A stretch of 27,714 bases of DNA from an uncultured Eubacteriales bacterium (GTDB taxonomy: Bacteria; Bacillota; Clostridia; Oscillospirales; Acutalibacteraceae). The stretch's first letter is position 1; each line of letters starts with the position of its first letter. This document shows, one piece after another, positions 1 to 8,031 of this stretch. The stretch spans positions 1-27,714 of the forward strand of contig CAKTTT010000006.1 of assembly GCA_934615635.1 (NCBI GenBank), in the 5' to 3' direction. Below the pieces are notes generated by a model, which saw only the letters and a list, made by a program, of their open reading frames with translations, was not told the DNA's origin and made no database searches. A program made the translations under genes and the position numbers.

Positions 1-294
1 GCTACAATCGTATGTCCCATCCAGACAGCGGCTGAATCGATAGGGCCCCTCTACCGCCTCGATCACCTGCCGCAGGGTGATCTCCTGCGGAGAACGCGCC
101 AGGGTGTAGCCCCCGTGAGCGCCCTTGTAGGAACGGGCGATCCCCTCTCCTACCAGCTTGCGCATAATTTTCAGGGTGAAGCGCGGCGAAACCGCCGTCC
201 GCTGGGAAATCGTCTGAGCGTCCAGCCGCCCCTCCGCCCGTGAGAGACAGTGGACGATCCGAACGGCGTAGTCTGATTCCAGATTGATATGCAT
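1..294 (-). CDS. Rrf2 family transcriptional regulator (partial, C-terminus beyond window edge)
   Basis: The frame is open from an ATG at 294 to the window edge, giving 98 residues. The start MHINLESDYAVRIV and the winged helix up to about residue 70, including GAHGGYTLAR (58-67), are typical of Rrf2/IscR regulators, which are DNA-binding dimers that often sense iron-sulfur status, nitric oxide or cysteine supply. Two cysteines are visible at residues 90 and 97, the region where IscR-like members hold their cluster ligands, so an Fe-S-binding member is possible. The third cysteine would lie outside the window, so this cannot be decided. It lies 87 bases downstream of rpoD on the same strand and has an AGAAAGGA ribosome binding site, so it may be cotranscribed or have its own promoter. 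Many clostridial Rrf2 genes precede cysteine desulfurase genes; the next gene here is unseen. Confidence 0.85.
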   Translation of the reverse strand, partial: MHINLESDYAVRIVHCLSRAEGRLDAQTISQRTAVSPRFTLKIMRKLVGEGIARSYKGAHGGYTLARSPQEITLRQVIEAVEGPYRFSRCLDGTYDCS

Positions 295-381
295 ACCGGC
301 GACGGTTCCTTTCTGCCGGCGGGAAGGCCGGCTCTGCAATGCGCACGACACCGCAAGGGCCCATCCCGCCGTTTTATGCGG

Positions 382-1584
382 TCAGTCCAGAAAATCCTTC
401 AGTTTCTTGCTGCGGCTGGGGTGGCGCAGCTTTCGCAGGGCCTTGGCCTCGATCTGCCGGATGCGTTCCCGGGTTACATCGAATTCCTTGCCCACCTCCT
501 CCAAGGTGCGGGGCCGGCCGTCCTCCAGGCCGAACCGCAGGCGGAGCACCTTCTCCTCCCGGGAGGTCAGGGTGGAAAGCACATCTCCCAGTTGTTCCTT
601 CAGCAGCGTATGGGAGGCGGCATCCGCCGGAGCAGGCGCCTCGTCGTCGGGAATGAAGTCCCCCAGATGGCTGTCCTCCTCCTCGCCGATGGGCGTTTCC
701 AGGGATACCGGCTCCTGAGCGACCCGCATGATCTCCCGCACCTTGTCCACCGGCATATCCAGCTCTTGGGCGATCTCCTCCGCCACCGGCTCGTGACCGT
801 TTTTATGCAGCAACTGGCTGGAAACCTTTTTAACCTTGTTGATGGTTTCCACCATGTGGACGGGAATGCGGATGGTGCGGGCCTGATCCGCGATGGCGCG
901 GGTAATGGCCTGCCGGATCCACCAGGTGGCATAAGTGGAAAACTTGAAGCCCTTGGTGTAATCGAATTTTTCCACCGCCTTGATCAGCCCCAGGTTGCCT
1001 TCCTGAATCAGGTCCAGGAACTGCATCCCCCGGCCCACATACCGCTTGGCAATGCTCACCACCAGACGGAGATTGGCCTCGGACAGCCGCTTTTTGGCGG
1101 CCTCGTCGCCGTCGATGATCCGTATAGCCAGCTCAATTTCCTCTTCCGGCGTCAGCAGCGGCACCCGGCCGATTTCCTTGAGATACACCTTGACGGGATC
1201 GTCGATGGCGATTCCCTCCGCACCGGGGGCCGGCTCCGCCTCCTCCGACTCGGCCGCCTCCAGCACAAACTCCAGATCGGCGAAGGCGTCCGCCTCGAAA
1301 TCGTCGATGATCTTGATATTCTGGCTTTCCAGGGACTCATAGAGCTTATCCATCTGCTCCGGGTCGAAATCCAGATCCTCCAGCGCGTCCATGATCTCCT
1401 GCGTGGTCAGCTTCCCTTTGGCGCGTCCCATCTCGATCAGGTCGTTGATCTGCAGCTTCTTGTCCTTTTTCGCCAGGGACGGATCGGCAGCCGGCTCCGT
1501 TTCCTGCGCCGCCGGCTGGTCAATCATCGGCAGGTCTTCTTTCGTTTCCTTGTTCCGGGGCAGCTGCGTTTCGTTGTTGCTCAT
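382..1584 (-). CDS. rpoD: RNA polymerase primary sigma factor (sigma-70/SigA)
   Basis: This 400-residue protein is the housekeeping sigma factor that directs RNA polymerase to -10/-35 promoters. Region 1.1 (about 45-90) is followed by an acidic linker (95-125), region 1.2 at DPVKVYLKEIG (129-139), region 2 with NLRLVVSIAKRYVGRG (171-186) and the -10 recognition stretch STYATWWIRQAI (216-227), region 3 (about 245-320), and region 4 with the -35 helix-turn-helix at TLEEVGKEFDVTRERIRQIE (360-379). The long non-conserved insert of proteobacterial RpoD is absent, as is usual for Gram-positive SigA. The ATG at 1584 follows GGAGGG at good spacing. It lies 46 bases after dnaG in the conserved dgt-dnaG-rpoD order, so it is probably cotranscribed. 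Confidence 0.97.
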   Translation of the reverse strand: MSNNETQLPRNKETKEDLPMIDQPAAQETEPAADPSLAKKDKKLQINDLIEMGRAKGKLTTQEIMDALEDLDFDPEQMDKLYESLESQNIKIIDDFEADAFADLEFVLEAAESEEAEPAPGAEGIAIDDPVKVYLKEIGRVPLLTPEEEIELAIRIIDGDEAAKKRLSEANLRLVVSIAKRYVGRGMQFLDLIQEGNLGLIKAVEKFDYTKGFKFSTYATWWIRQAITRAIADQARTIRIPVHMVETINKVKKVSSQLLHKNGHEPVAEEIAQELDMPVDKVREIMRVAQEPVSLETPIGEEEDSHLGDFIPDDEAPAPADAASHTLLKEQLGDVLSTLTSREEKVLRLRFGLEDGRPRTLEEVGKEFDVTRERIRQIEAKALRKLRHPSRSKKLKDFLD

Positions 1585-1630
1585 CTACGTTCCCTCCACG
1601 CCATAAGGCGATACTGTTTGTATTTCCCTT

Positions 1631-3403
1631 TTATGACGACTGACCGCCTTTAGCTTTACGCAAGGCTTCCAGTACTTCCGATATTTTCTCGTCCGACATG
1701 CCGCGGGGATCGTTCAGCGATTGAAGCCGAAACTCCTCCTCGATCACCCCGGCATACCGGCCGGCCTCCTCCAGCGAATTGACCCGCTCCCGGGCATCCC
1801 GAATCATGCGGGAAATATACCCCATCCCGTCCCCGTCGTAATCCGCGGAAAGGAAAGCCAAATCCACCGGCTGGCCGCTTTCATACCGCTGGATCAGCCG
1901 CTGATACAGCCCGCGGTTGAAATCCGTGGCGAACATCTCGGGCGGCAGACCGCCGGCGATCCTGCCGATATAATCGGGGTTGAGCAGCAGCAACCCCAGC
2001 AGTCCCTCCTCCGCGCTGACGGCTCGGGGATGGGCGGCCGCGTCGGGATTGGCCTTTTTGATAGTATTCTCCGTATTCCGCACAATTTGCGACAATTGCC
2101 GGGATTTCTGCTGCTTTTTTCGCCTTTCCATCAGCTCCTGCACCTGGTCGAGAATGGCGGACTTGTTCACGCCCAGCTCCGCGGACAGCTTTCCCGCATA
2201 CACGTCCCGTTCGATAGGGCTCTGCAGCTCGGCCAGCAGCGCCGCCGCCTCCCGCAGATAAGCCACCTTCCCGTCGGCGGTGCCCAGCATATGCCGCTTA
2301 CCCAAGGCGATGAGCCGGTATTCCACGTCGTTGGCGGACCGCTCCAGCAGCAGGCGGAACCGTTCCGGTCCGTGATGCTTGATGAATTCATCCGGATCCT
2401 TGCCGTCGGGGATGCTGATCACCCGGATGTCCACGCCGGTCTGACGGAGCAGGCCGATGGCCCGCTGGGTCCCCTTCTGCCCGGCGGAATCCGCATCGAA
2501 TACCAGGATCACCTCTTCGGCGTAACGGGCGATCAGCCGGGCGTGCTCCGCCGTGAAGGAGGTGCCCAAGGCCGCCACCGCATTGGTAAAGCCCGCCTGG
2601 TGCATCGAGATGACGTCCATGTAGCCCTCGCACAGAATGAGCTGCTTGCCCCCGCTGGATTTGGCGAAGTTCAGAGCAAAGAGATTGTTGGTTTTTTTAA
2701 AGGCAAGGGTATCCGCCGTGTTTAAGTATTTGGGTTTGGAGTCGTCCAGCACCCGGCCGCCGAAAGCGATGACGTTTCCCCGGATATCGATGATGGGGAC
2801 CATGGCCCGGGCGCGGAATATGTCGTAAATACCGCCGGATTTTTTGCCTCTGGCCGCCAGCCAGGCGGCGGTTAGCTCCTCATCCTTATATCCCTTTCCC
2901 CGCATATGATCCCGCAGGGCGCCGAAGCTGTCCGGCGCGTATCCCAAGCCGAACCGGCGGATGGTCTGGTCGGTGTAGCCGCGGGAACGGAAATACTCCA
3001 GGCCCACCCGTCCGTCCGGGGTATATAGGTTGGAGTGGAACCAGCGGGCGGCCTCCCGATTGGCCTCCAGGATCCGCAGCCGAAGCCGGGAGGCGGCGTC
3101 GTTCACGTCGTTTTCGGGCATCTTCATCCCCGCCCGATCGGCCAGGAACTTCACCGCATCGATATAATCCAGGTTCTCGATCCGCTTGATGAAGGTGATG
3201 ACGTCGCCGCCCGCGCCGCAGCCGAAGCAATAGAAGGAGGCGGTTTCCGGGTAGACGGTGAAGGAGGGGGTTTTCTCTCCGTGAAAGGGGCAAAGCCCCA
3301 CCAGATTGCGGCCCCGCCGCTTGACGTTGACATAGGAGGAGACCACGCTCTCGATATCGCTGCGACTGAGCAATTCCTGCAAAAAGCTGTCCGGCAAGGG
3401 CAC
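1631..3403 (-). CDS. dnaG: DNA primase DnaG
   Basis: This 590-residue protein makes RNA primers for the replication fork together with the DnaB-type helicase. The N-terminal zinc-binding domain has the CHC2 ligands Cys38, His41, Cys59 and Cys62 (CPFH...CFGC). The RNA polymerase core follows, with the TOPRIM residues Glu259 (LCEGYMDV) and the Asp303/Asp305 pair (VFDADSAGQ). The last 130 or so residues form the helicase-interaction domain. The length is normal for Bacillota DnaG. The start is GTG at 3403, preceded by a strong GGAAAGGAGG seven bases upstream. It sits between dgt (45-base gap) and rpoD (46-base gap) in the macromolecular-synthesis arrangement. Confidence 0.97.
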   Translation of the reverse strand: MPLPDSFLQELLSRSDIESVVSSYVNVKRRGRNLVGLCPFHGEKTPSFTVYPETASFYCFGCGAGGDVITFIKRIENLDYIDAVKFLADRAGMKMPENDVNDAASRLRLRILEANREAARWFHSNLYTPDGRVGLEYFRSRGYTDQTIRRFGLGYAPDSFGALRDHMRGKGYKDEELTAAWLAARGKKSGGIYDIFRARAMVPIIDIRGNVIAFGGRVLDDSKPKYLNTADTLAFKKTNNLFALNFAKSSGGKQLILCEGYMDVISMHQAGFTNAVAALGTSFTAEHARLIARYAEEVILVFDADSAGQKGTQRAIGLLRQTGVDIRVISIPDGKDPDEFIKHHGPERFRLLLERSANDVEYRLIALGKRHMLGTADGKVAYLREAAALLAELQSPIERDVYAGKLSAELGVNKSAILDQVQELMERRKKQQKSRQLSQIVRNTENTIKKANPDAAAHPRAVSAEEGLLGLLLLNPDYIGRIAGGLPPEMFATDFNRGLYQRLIQRYESGQPVDLAFLSADYDGDGMGYISRMIRDARERVNSLEEAGRYAGVIEEEFRLQSLNDPRGMSDEKISEVLEALRKAKGGQSS

Positions 3404-3448
3404 GGCGGTTCCTCCTTTCCCTGAAGCGTCCCCTGTGGCTGGCCCGAT

Positions 3449-4462
3449 TTATGAAAAGCTGTTGATTTTCACCGCCCACCCTTGAGGGATGAACAGGGCG
3501 TGGTAAATTTCCAGGGCGTAGTTATCAGTCATGCCTGCGATATAGTCGCAGGCGGCCCGGGCAGCCCCTTCCAGTTCGCAGATGGCGCGGTATTCCTCCG
3601 GCAGCCGGTGGGGATGCTCCACAAAATAGGCGAACATCCGGCGCACCAGCCCGTCCACCTTGCTCTCCTCGCTTTTGGCCACCGGATTGCGGTAGAGGGA
3701 GGAAAACAGGAATTCATGCAGCCGCAGGAAATATCCCTCCATCTCCGGGTCCATCCGGATATCCTCCCCGCTGTTCTCCACGATGGAGGTGACCAGACGG
3801 TCGATCCTGGTGGTGCGCCGGTCGCCCAGCGCCTCGCGGATCTCGGCGGGAACATCGGTTTCCGCCAGCACCCCCGCCCGGACGGCATCGTCGATATCGT
3901 GATTGATATACGCCACACGGTCGGCCAGCCGTACGATGCGCCCCTCCAGGGTGGCGGCCTGTTCCCCGCAGGTGTGGCGCAGAATCCCGTCCCGCACCTC
4001 CCAGGTCAGGTTGAGGCCGGCGCCGTCGTTCTCCAGCTTCTCCACCACCCGCACGCTCTGCTCGTAGTGGCGGAAGCCGCCCTCCATCACCCCATCCAGC
4101 GCCCGCTCTCCCGCGTGGCCGAAGGGGGTGTGCCCCAGATCGTGCCCCAGAGATATCGCCTCGGTCAGATCCTCGTTGAGCCGCAGCGCCCGGGCGATGG
4201 TGCGGGCGATTTGGGATACCTCCAAGGTATGGGTCAGCCGGGTGCGGTAGTGATCCCCCTCCGGCGACAGGAATACCTGGGTTTTATGCTTAAGCCGGCG
4301 AAAAGCCTTGCAATGGAGGATCCGATCCCGGTCCCGCTGGAAAGCGGTGCGGTAAGCACAGGGCTCCTCCTCCCGTTCCCTGCCCCGGCTCTCGGATGCC
4401 AGGGCCGCGCGGGAGCAGAGAATCTGTTTCTCCAGCGCCTCGTATCGTTCTCTCGCCGCCAT
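3449..4462 (-). CDS. dgt: dGTP triphosphohydrolase-like HD-domain protein
   Basis: This 337-residue HD-superfamily phosphohydrolase belongs to the deoxyguanosinetriphosphate triphosphohydrolase-like family. Such enzymes remove tripolyphosphate from dNTPs and help control nucleotide pools. The metal-binding signature is present: His78 in RTRLTHTLEVSQ, the His107-Asp108 pair in GHDLGHTPFGH, and a later Asp in LADRVAYINHDIDD. The N-terminal AYRTAFQRDRDRILHCKAFRRL is also typical. ATG at 4462 follows GAGGAGGG at good spacing. The gene is first in the dgt-dnaG-rpoD series, an order widely seen in Clostridia. The exact nucleotide specificity cannot be read from sequence. Confidence 0.92.
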   Translation of the reverse strand: MAARERYEALEKQILCSRAALASESRGREREEEPCAYRTAFQRDRDRILHCKAFRRLKHKTQVFLSPEGDHYRTRLTHTLEVSQIARTIARALRLNEDLTEAISLGHDLGHTPFGHAGERALDGVMEGGFRHYEQSVRVVEKLENDGAGLNLTWEVRDGILRHTCGEQAATLEGRIVRLADRVAYINHDIDDAVRAGVLAETDVPAEIREALGDRRTTRIDRLVTSIVENSGEDIRMDPEMEGYFLRLHEFLFSSLYRNPVAKSEESKVDGLVRRMFAYFVEHPHRLPEEYRAICELEGAARAACDYIAGMTDNYALEIYHALFIPQGWAVKINSFS

Positions 4463-4566
4463 GACGGATCCCTCCTCTGCTTGTGTATTCTATCTATTAC
4501 TATATACACCGTTTTCCGCGGTTTTTCCTGCACAAAAGGAAAAAACCACATTTTTCATCGGTTTGC

Positions 4567-5196
4567 CTATTTTCGCGGAAAAGGAAGATGGATTTTTTCC
4601 ACTTCTTCCACCATCAAAGAACCGCAGCTCCGCTCGGTCAACGCCTTTTCCAGTTCCCCGCGCCTCTCCTGCGGCAGATGAAAGCGCACCCGTACCGCCT
4701 CGGTGTAATCCGCCTCCTCCACCACGCCGCCGCAGGCCACGACCAGGGGCGCCACCATGCCGTATTGGGCATAGGAGCAGCGGATATCCCCCCGCAGACA
4801 GGGACGCATATCCGCCTCGCCGGCCGCCTGCACCGCCTGCGCCGCGCCCTGGGCGTAGGCCCGGGTCAGCCCGCCGGCGCCCAGCAGGATCCCGCCGAAG
4901 TACCGGGTGATCACCACCGCGCAGTCGGTCAGCTCCCGTTTCAGCAGTACATTCAGGGCGGGCTGTCCCGCCGTCCCCTGCGGCTCCCCGTCGTCGGAAT
5001 AGCGCATGGCGCCGTCCCGCAGAACATAGGCCCATACATTGTGGGCGGCGTCCCAGTGCCGCTTGCGGACGCCGGCGATAAAATCCTGCGCCTCCTCCTC
5101 CGTGGCGACAGGGCGGCAGCGGCCGATAAAACGGGAACGCTTCTCCACAAAGGAGGCTTCCGCCTCCTGCAGCACCGTTCCGTAGCTTTTCTCCAT
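4567..5196 (-). CDS. YigZ/IMPACT family protein
   Basis: This 209-residue protein belongs to the UPF0029/IMPACT (YigZ) family, which relates to the eukaryotic translation regulator IMPACT; the bacterial role is not well defined. Recognisable blocks are EKRSRFIGRC near the N-terminus, DGEPQGTAGQPALNVL (about 69-84) and VVITRYFGGILLGAGGLTRAY, the family hallmark. The C-terminal quarter corresponds to the DUF1949 ferredoxin-like domain. The ATG at 5196 has GGAGGGATCGGAC upstream. The gene begins about 27 bases beyond the L31 terminator hairpin, so it is either expressed by readthrough or from a weak promoter not resolved here. Confidence 0.9.
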   Translation of the reverse strand: MEKSYGTVLQEAEASFVEKRSRFIGRCRPVATEEEAQDFIAGVRKRHWDAAHNVWAYVLRDGAMRYSDDGEPQGTAGQPALNVLLKRELTDCAVVITRYFGGILLGAGGLTRAYAQGAAQAVQAAGEADMRPCLRGDIRCSYAQYGMVAPLVVACGGVVEEADYTEAVRVRFHLPQERRGELEKALTERSCGSLMVEEVEKIHLPFPRK

Positions 5197-5208
5197 GTCC
5201 GATCCCTC

Positions 5209-5244
5209 CGTAAAACGAGAAAGGGCAGCGCCATTGCGCTGCCC
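5209..5244 (-). terminator. Rho-independent terminator of rpmE
   Basis: A 9-bp GC-rich stem (5223-5231 with 5236-5244, GGGCAGCGC arms) and a 4-base loop are followed on the minus strand by TTTCTCGTTTTAC. The hairpin begins 15 bases after the rpmE stop codon and ends just before the yigZ ribosome binding site. Confidence 0.75.
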
Positions 5245-5259
5245 GACAAAGCTCGCCGC

Positions 5260-5469
5260 TTATTTCTCCTCGTTCATGCCGAAGCGTCTCTTGAACCGGT
5301 CCACACGGCCGCCGGTGTCCACCAGCTTCTGCTTGCCGGTAAAAAACGGATGGCACTTGGAGCAGATTTCCACCCGGATATCCTTTTTGGTGGAGCTGGT
5401 CTCAATCACCTCGCCGCAGGCGCAAGTGATGGTGGTCTTCTCATATTTGGGATGGATGTTCTCTTTCAT
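5260..5469 (-). CDS. rpmE: 50S ribosomal protein L31, zinc-binding type
   Basis: This is a 69-residue large-subunit ribosomal protein. It has the four-cysteine zinc-binding form: Cys16 and Cys18 in TCACGE, and Cys36 and Cys39 in ICSKCHPFFTGKQK. This is the zinc-dependent L31 rather than the zinc-free paralogue used under zinc starvation. The start is set by ATG at 5469, preceded by AGAGGTGACAGGA; a longer in-frame extension upstream overlaps the promoter and is not credible. The gene is monocistronic or nearly so, with a sigma-A type promoter upstream and a terminator hairpin downstream. Confidence 0.97.
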   Translation of the reverse strand: MKENIHPKYEKTTITCACGEVIETSSTKKDIRVEICSKCHPFFTGKQKLVDTGGRVDRFKRRFGMNEEK

Positions 5470-5509
5470 TCCTGTCACCTCTTTCGGGAGCCAAAGCAAT
5501 AACAGTAGG

Positions 5510-5538
5510 ATTATAGCACAGGGCTCCTGAAATTGCAA
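5510..5538 (-). promoter_or_regulatory. Sigma-A type promoter of rpmE
   Basis: Read on the minus strand, a -35 TTGCAA (5533-5538) and a perfect -10 TATAAT (5510-5515) are separated by 17 bases, about 40 bases upstream of the rpmE start codon. It is the only consensus-like promoter in the gap. Confidence 0.8.
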
Positions 5539-5541
5539 CAT

Positions 5542-5791
5542 TTATTTTACAAAAATCTTGTTTGCCCGTTTGCCTTTGACAGAAGCGATTCCCCCGCCCC
5601 TTCAAGAGGCAGACCCGTCCCCCACGTCGGTTGGCGCCCCATGGACAAAGGTTCAGCCGCGCGGAAAATCCCGTCCCGCCGGGATCCCGGCGGCAATTTC
5701 GGAAAGCCTGGGATTTCCCGGCCGCGCTTCCGGCATTGTCTGCCGCCGCAAGGTCCGGCCGCGCAGGGAACGCCGTCCTTTTCCTCCGCGT
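5542..5791. other. Gap between rpmE promoter and AraC gene, no gene seen
   Basis: The 250 bases between the convergently placed AraC 3' end and the rpmE promoter hold several short open frames, but none has a ribosome binding site or a recognisable protein pattern. No clear terminator was seen. Confidence 0.4.
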
Positions 5792-6655
5792 TTACAGGGA
5801 CGCCCTCCCATGAGTCCGGCGATATTCTGACGGGGTGGCGCCGGACTCCCGCAGAAACAGGCGGTTGAAAAATTTTCTGTCCCGGTACCCCACGCTTTCC
5901 GCCACATCGGCCACCAGCCTGTCCGTGTTGGCCAGCAGCCGCCGCGCCTCCTCCATCCGGCGGTGCTGAAGGTAATCCTTGAACCCGCAGCCGTATTCCC
6001 GCCGGAACTTCCGGCTTAGATGGGCGGGATCCCTATGCAGGCCTTTCGCCAGCGTTTCCAACAGCAACGGCTCCTGGAAACGGGTGTCCGCCGCCTCCTT
6101 CAGGAAGGCCGCGTCGCCGTCCGCCGTCTCCCCGCGCTCCAGCCGCAACTGCCGCAGCGTGAGCACCATCAGCTCCAGCAGCCGGGCGCGCACCACCGCC
6201 ATATATCCCGGTTCTCGCCCCTTGTACTCCTCCTGTATGGTCTCCAAATTTGCCCGGACCCGCCCCTCTCCGTCGGTCAGGGCCGCGCCGCTGTAGGGCC
6301 CGAACCGGAAGCCCGGCCGCACGTGCAGCCAATAGCTTTGCAGCACGTCGTCCATTCCCCGGCAGGACCGCAGGGTATTGTCCAGAAAGGCCGGCCGGAA
6401 CAGGCAGTTGAACACCCTGGCCGGTCCCTGCGTACAGCGGAACACATGGGATACGCCGTCATCGATGACAAAATATTCCCCCGCCCCGGCGGTACACGTG
6501 TGCCCGCCTCCGCTGTGGACCAGCGTGCCTTCCAGAATATAGGCGATTTCCAGAAAATCATGGGTGTGGGCTTCCACATCCTCCGCCACCTCCCGGATCT
6601 CACAGTAAAAATCCTCCCGCTGGCCGGCCAGATTTTCCAAATGAAGCTGCCGCAC
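5792..6655 (-). CDS. AraC family regulator with N-terminal cupin
   Basis: This is a ligand-sensing transcription activator or repressor. The N-terminal half is an AraC-type cupin with EAHTHDFLEIAYILEGT followed by GEYFVIDDGVSHVFRC. The C-terminal 100 residues carry two helix-turn-helix motifs: LLLETLAKGLHRDPAHLSRKF and VADVAESVGYRDRKFFNRLF, the latter followed by ESGATPSEYRR. I chose GTG at 6655 (287 residues) because GGGGGTG lies five bases upstream. In-frame ATGs at 6679 and 6727 are possible, but the latter would run through the -10 box of the divergent gene. The regulator is transcribed away from the URO-D family gene at 6754, and control of that gene is the obvious inference. Confidence 0.88.
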   Translation of the reverse strand: MRQLHLENLAGQREDFYCEIREVAEDVEAHTHDFLEIAYILEGTLVHSGGGHTCTAGAGEYFVIDDGVSHVFRCTQGPARVFNCLFRPAFLDNTLRSCRGMDDVLQSYWLHVRPGFRFGPYSGAALTDGEGRVRANLETIQEEYKGREPGYMAVVRARLLELMVLTLRQLRLERGETADGDAAFLKEAADTRFQEPLLLETLAKGLHRDPAHLSRKFRREYGCGFKDYLQHRRMEEARRLLANTDRLVADVAESVGYRDRKFFNRLFLRESGATPSEYRRTHGRASL

Positions 6656-6712
6656 AATTTCACCCCCGTATCCGGCCATTTCCGCCCCATGGCGAAACGG
6701 CCCCGCATCCGC

Positions 6713-6744
6713 TATAATGCAGATCATATCCTATTGAAAAGGAG
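6713..6744 (+). promoter_or_regulatory. -10 box and ribosome binding site of the URO-D family gene
   Basis: A perfect TATAAT lies at 6713-6718 and AAAAGGAG at 6737-6744, nine bases before the ATG at 6754. No good -35 hexamer lies 16-18 bases upstream of the TATAAT. This fits a promoter that depends on an activator, plausibly the divergent AraC protein. Confidence 0.55.
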
Positions 6745-6753
6745 CGTTCCGCC

Positions 6754-7761
6754 ATGCCGTTTACCAATTCCCAGCGTTTCCGCCTTTTCTTCAGCAGGGA
6801 TCCCGCCATCGACCGCACGCCGGTCGTTGAATGGGCAAGCTGGTGGGATCAGACCCTCACCCGCTGGCGGGGGGAAGGACTCCCGGCCGCAGACGACTGG
6901 GGAGACGGCGTCAACGATTATTGGGGGCAGGACCTGCTCCACCAGTTCTGGTGCCCCACCCGAGGAGCGGGACTGCCGGCGCCCGCCACCCACGGTGCGC
7001 CGCTGATGCTGGATGAAAGGGACTATGAACGCATCCGCCCAGCTCTCTTTACCGATGAGCTGCTGGAGGGGCTTGACCGGTGCATACGGGAGTATCTGGA
7101 ACACAGCGCCGGCCGGGACCCGGTTTTCTGGTTTACGCTGGATGGCTTCTTTTGGTTTCCCCGCGTCCTGTTCGGCATCGAAAACCACCTGTATGCCTTT
7201 TATGATTATCCGGAGCTCATGCATCGGGTGAACCGCGATCTCTGCGACTTCCACAAGCGGACACTGGAGGTGATTTATTCCCTCATCACCCCCCAGTTCA
7301 TGACTCTGGCGGAGGATATGTCCTATAACTTGGGGCCCATGTGCTCCCGGGAGCAGTACGACGAATTCCTTCTCCCCTATTATAAGGAGCTGGTCCCCCT
7401 CATCCAGGCCCGGGGCACCAAGGTCCTCATCGATACCGACGGCAACGTGGAGCCTCTGATCCCCTGGTTCCTGGACGGGGGCATCGAAGGCATCCTCCCT
7501 CTGGAGCGGATGGCGGGGGTGGATGTCAACCGCATCCGGGAGCAATATCCCTCCTTGCTCATGATCGGCGGCTTTGACAAAACCGTCATGCATCGGGGCG
7601 AGGAAGCCATGCGGGCGGAGTTTGAGCGGATCCTGCCCGCCATCCGCTCGGGCGGCTACATACCGTCGGTGGATCACCAGACCCCGCCGGACGTATCGAT
7701 GGATAACTATCGTATCTATATGCGGCTGCTGCGGGAATACAGCGAAAAAATCGGACGATAA
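6754..7761 (+). CDS. Uroporphyrinogen decarboxylase superfamily protein (methyltransferase-like)
   Basis: This 335-residue protein has the URO-D (PF01208) fold shared by HemE and corrinoid:CoM-type methyltransferases such as MtaA/CmuA. Family marks are LAEDMSYNLGPMCSREQYDEF (about 185-205), the strand and turn VLIDTDGNVEPLIPWFLDGGIEGILPLE (224-251) and GGYIPSVDHQTPPDVS (300-315). The H-x-C...C zinc site of MtaA-type methyltransferases is not visible: DTDGN occupies its place. It is also not a canonical HemE, lacking that enzyme's N-terminal RQAGR-like motif. A role in one-carbon or demethylation metabolism is only a possibility. No corrinoid protein lies next to it. It faces away from the AraC regulator and appears to be a single-gene unit. 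Confidence 0.82.
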   Translation: MPFTNSQRFRLFFSRDPAIDRTPVVEWASWWDQTLTRWRGEGLPAADDWGDGVNDYWGQDLLHQFWCPTRGAGLPAPATHGAPLMLDERDYERIRPALFTDELLEGLDRCIREYLEHSAGRDPVFWFTLDGFFWFPRVLFGIENHLYAFYDYPELMHRVNRDLCDFHKRTLEVIYSLITPQFMTLAEDMSYNLGPMCSREQYDEFLLPYYKELVPLIQARGTKVLIDTDGNVEPLIPWFLDGGIEGILPLERMAGVDVNRIREQYPSLLMIGGFDKTVMHRGEEAMRAEFERILPAIRSGGYIPSVDHQTPPDVSMDNYRIYMRLLREYSEKIGR

Positions 7762-8031
7762 AGCGAAAGGGGCCGACGGCCAGGAAACCGCGGCGGCGGC
7801 AGGCTGCGTCCAGTATACCCCCCAAATCCGACACAGCCGGCGCCATCCGATAGGCTCCCTTTGGGGGCTGTGTCCATTGTACCATAAAGCCCGCGGTAAG
7901 GGAAGAAGTCGCGGCGTTCCCCTGCCGAATACGTTTGATGGAGCAAGCGTCGGGATTTCATCATTCCCTTGTTTCAAGCGAGCACATATGGTAAGATGAA
8001 AGCCATAAATCGGCATCAGGGATGTGGTAAA
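7762..8031. repeat. Repeat-bearing gap with inverted copies of a GGCTGTGTCC motif
   Basis: No convincing gene lies in these 270 bases. Three related segments occur: AGGCTGCGTCCAGTATACC (7801-7819), an inverted GACACAGCC (7830-7838), and GGCTGTGTCCATTGTACC (7866-7883) followed by ATAAAG. The last can pair with 7830-7838 over 9 bp, and CCCCAAA (7820-7826) can pair with TTTGGGG (7860-7866). A closely matching copy sits at 14471-14494. This looks like a short dispersed palindromic repeat or a family of operator sites. Confidence 0.5.

Noticed and set aside
289..1653. 454-codon plus-strand open frame opposite rpoD
   Set aside because: It is the antisense shadow of rpoD. GC-rich codon bias opens long frames on the opposite strand, and the composition (His, Leu, Gln, Arg-rich) matches no protein.
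4499..4560. Terminator or promoter in the AT-rich gap between yigZ and dgt
   Set aside because: GGTTTTTTCC and GGAAAAACC can pair, but no T-tract follows on the minus strand, and no -10/-35 pair with proper spacing was found. The dgt-dnaG-rpoD promoter is probably here but I cannot fix it.
3482..4681. 399-codon plus-strand frame opposite dgt
   Set aside because: Antisense shadow of dgt and the following gap; no ribosome binding site and no recognisable pattern, while dgt on the minus strand has all HD motifs.
6724..8016. 430-codon minus-strand frame opposite the URO-D family gene
   Set aside because: Shadow frame; the plus-strand protein has conserved family motifs, promoter and ribosome binding site.
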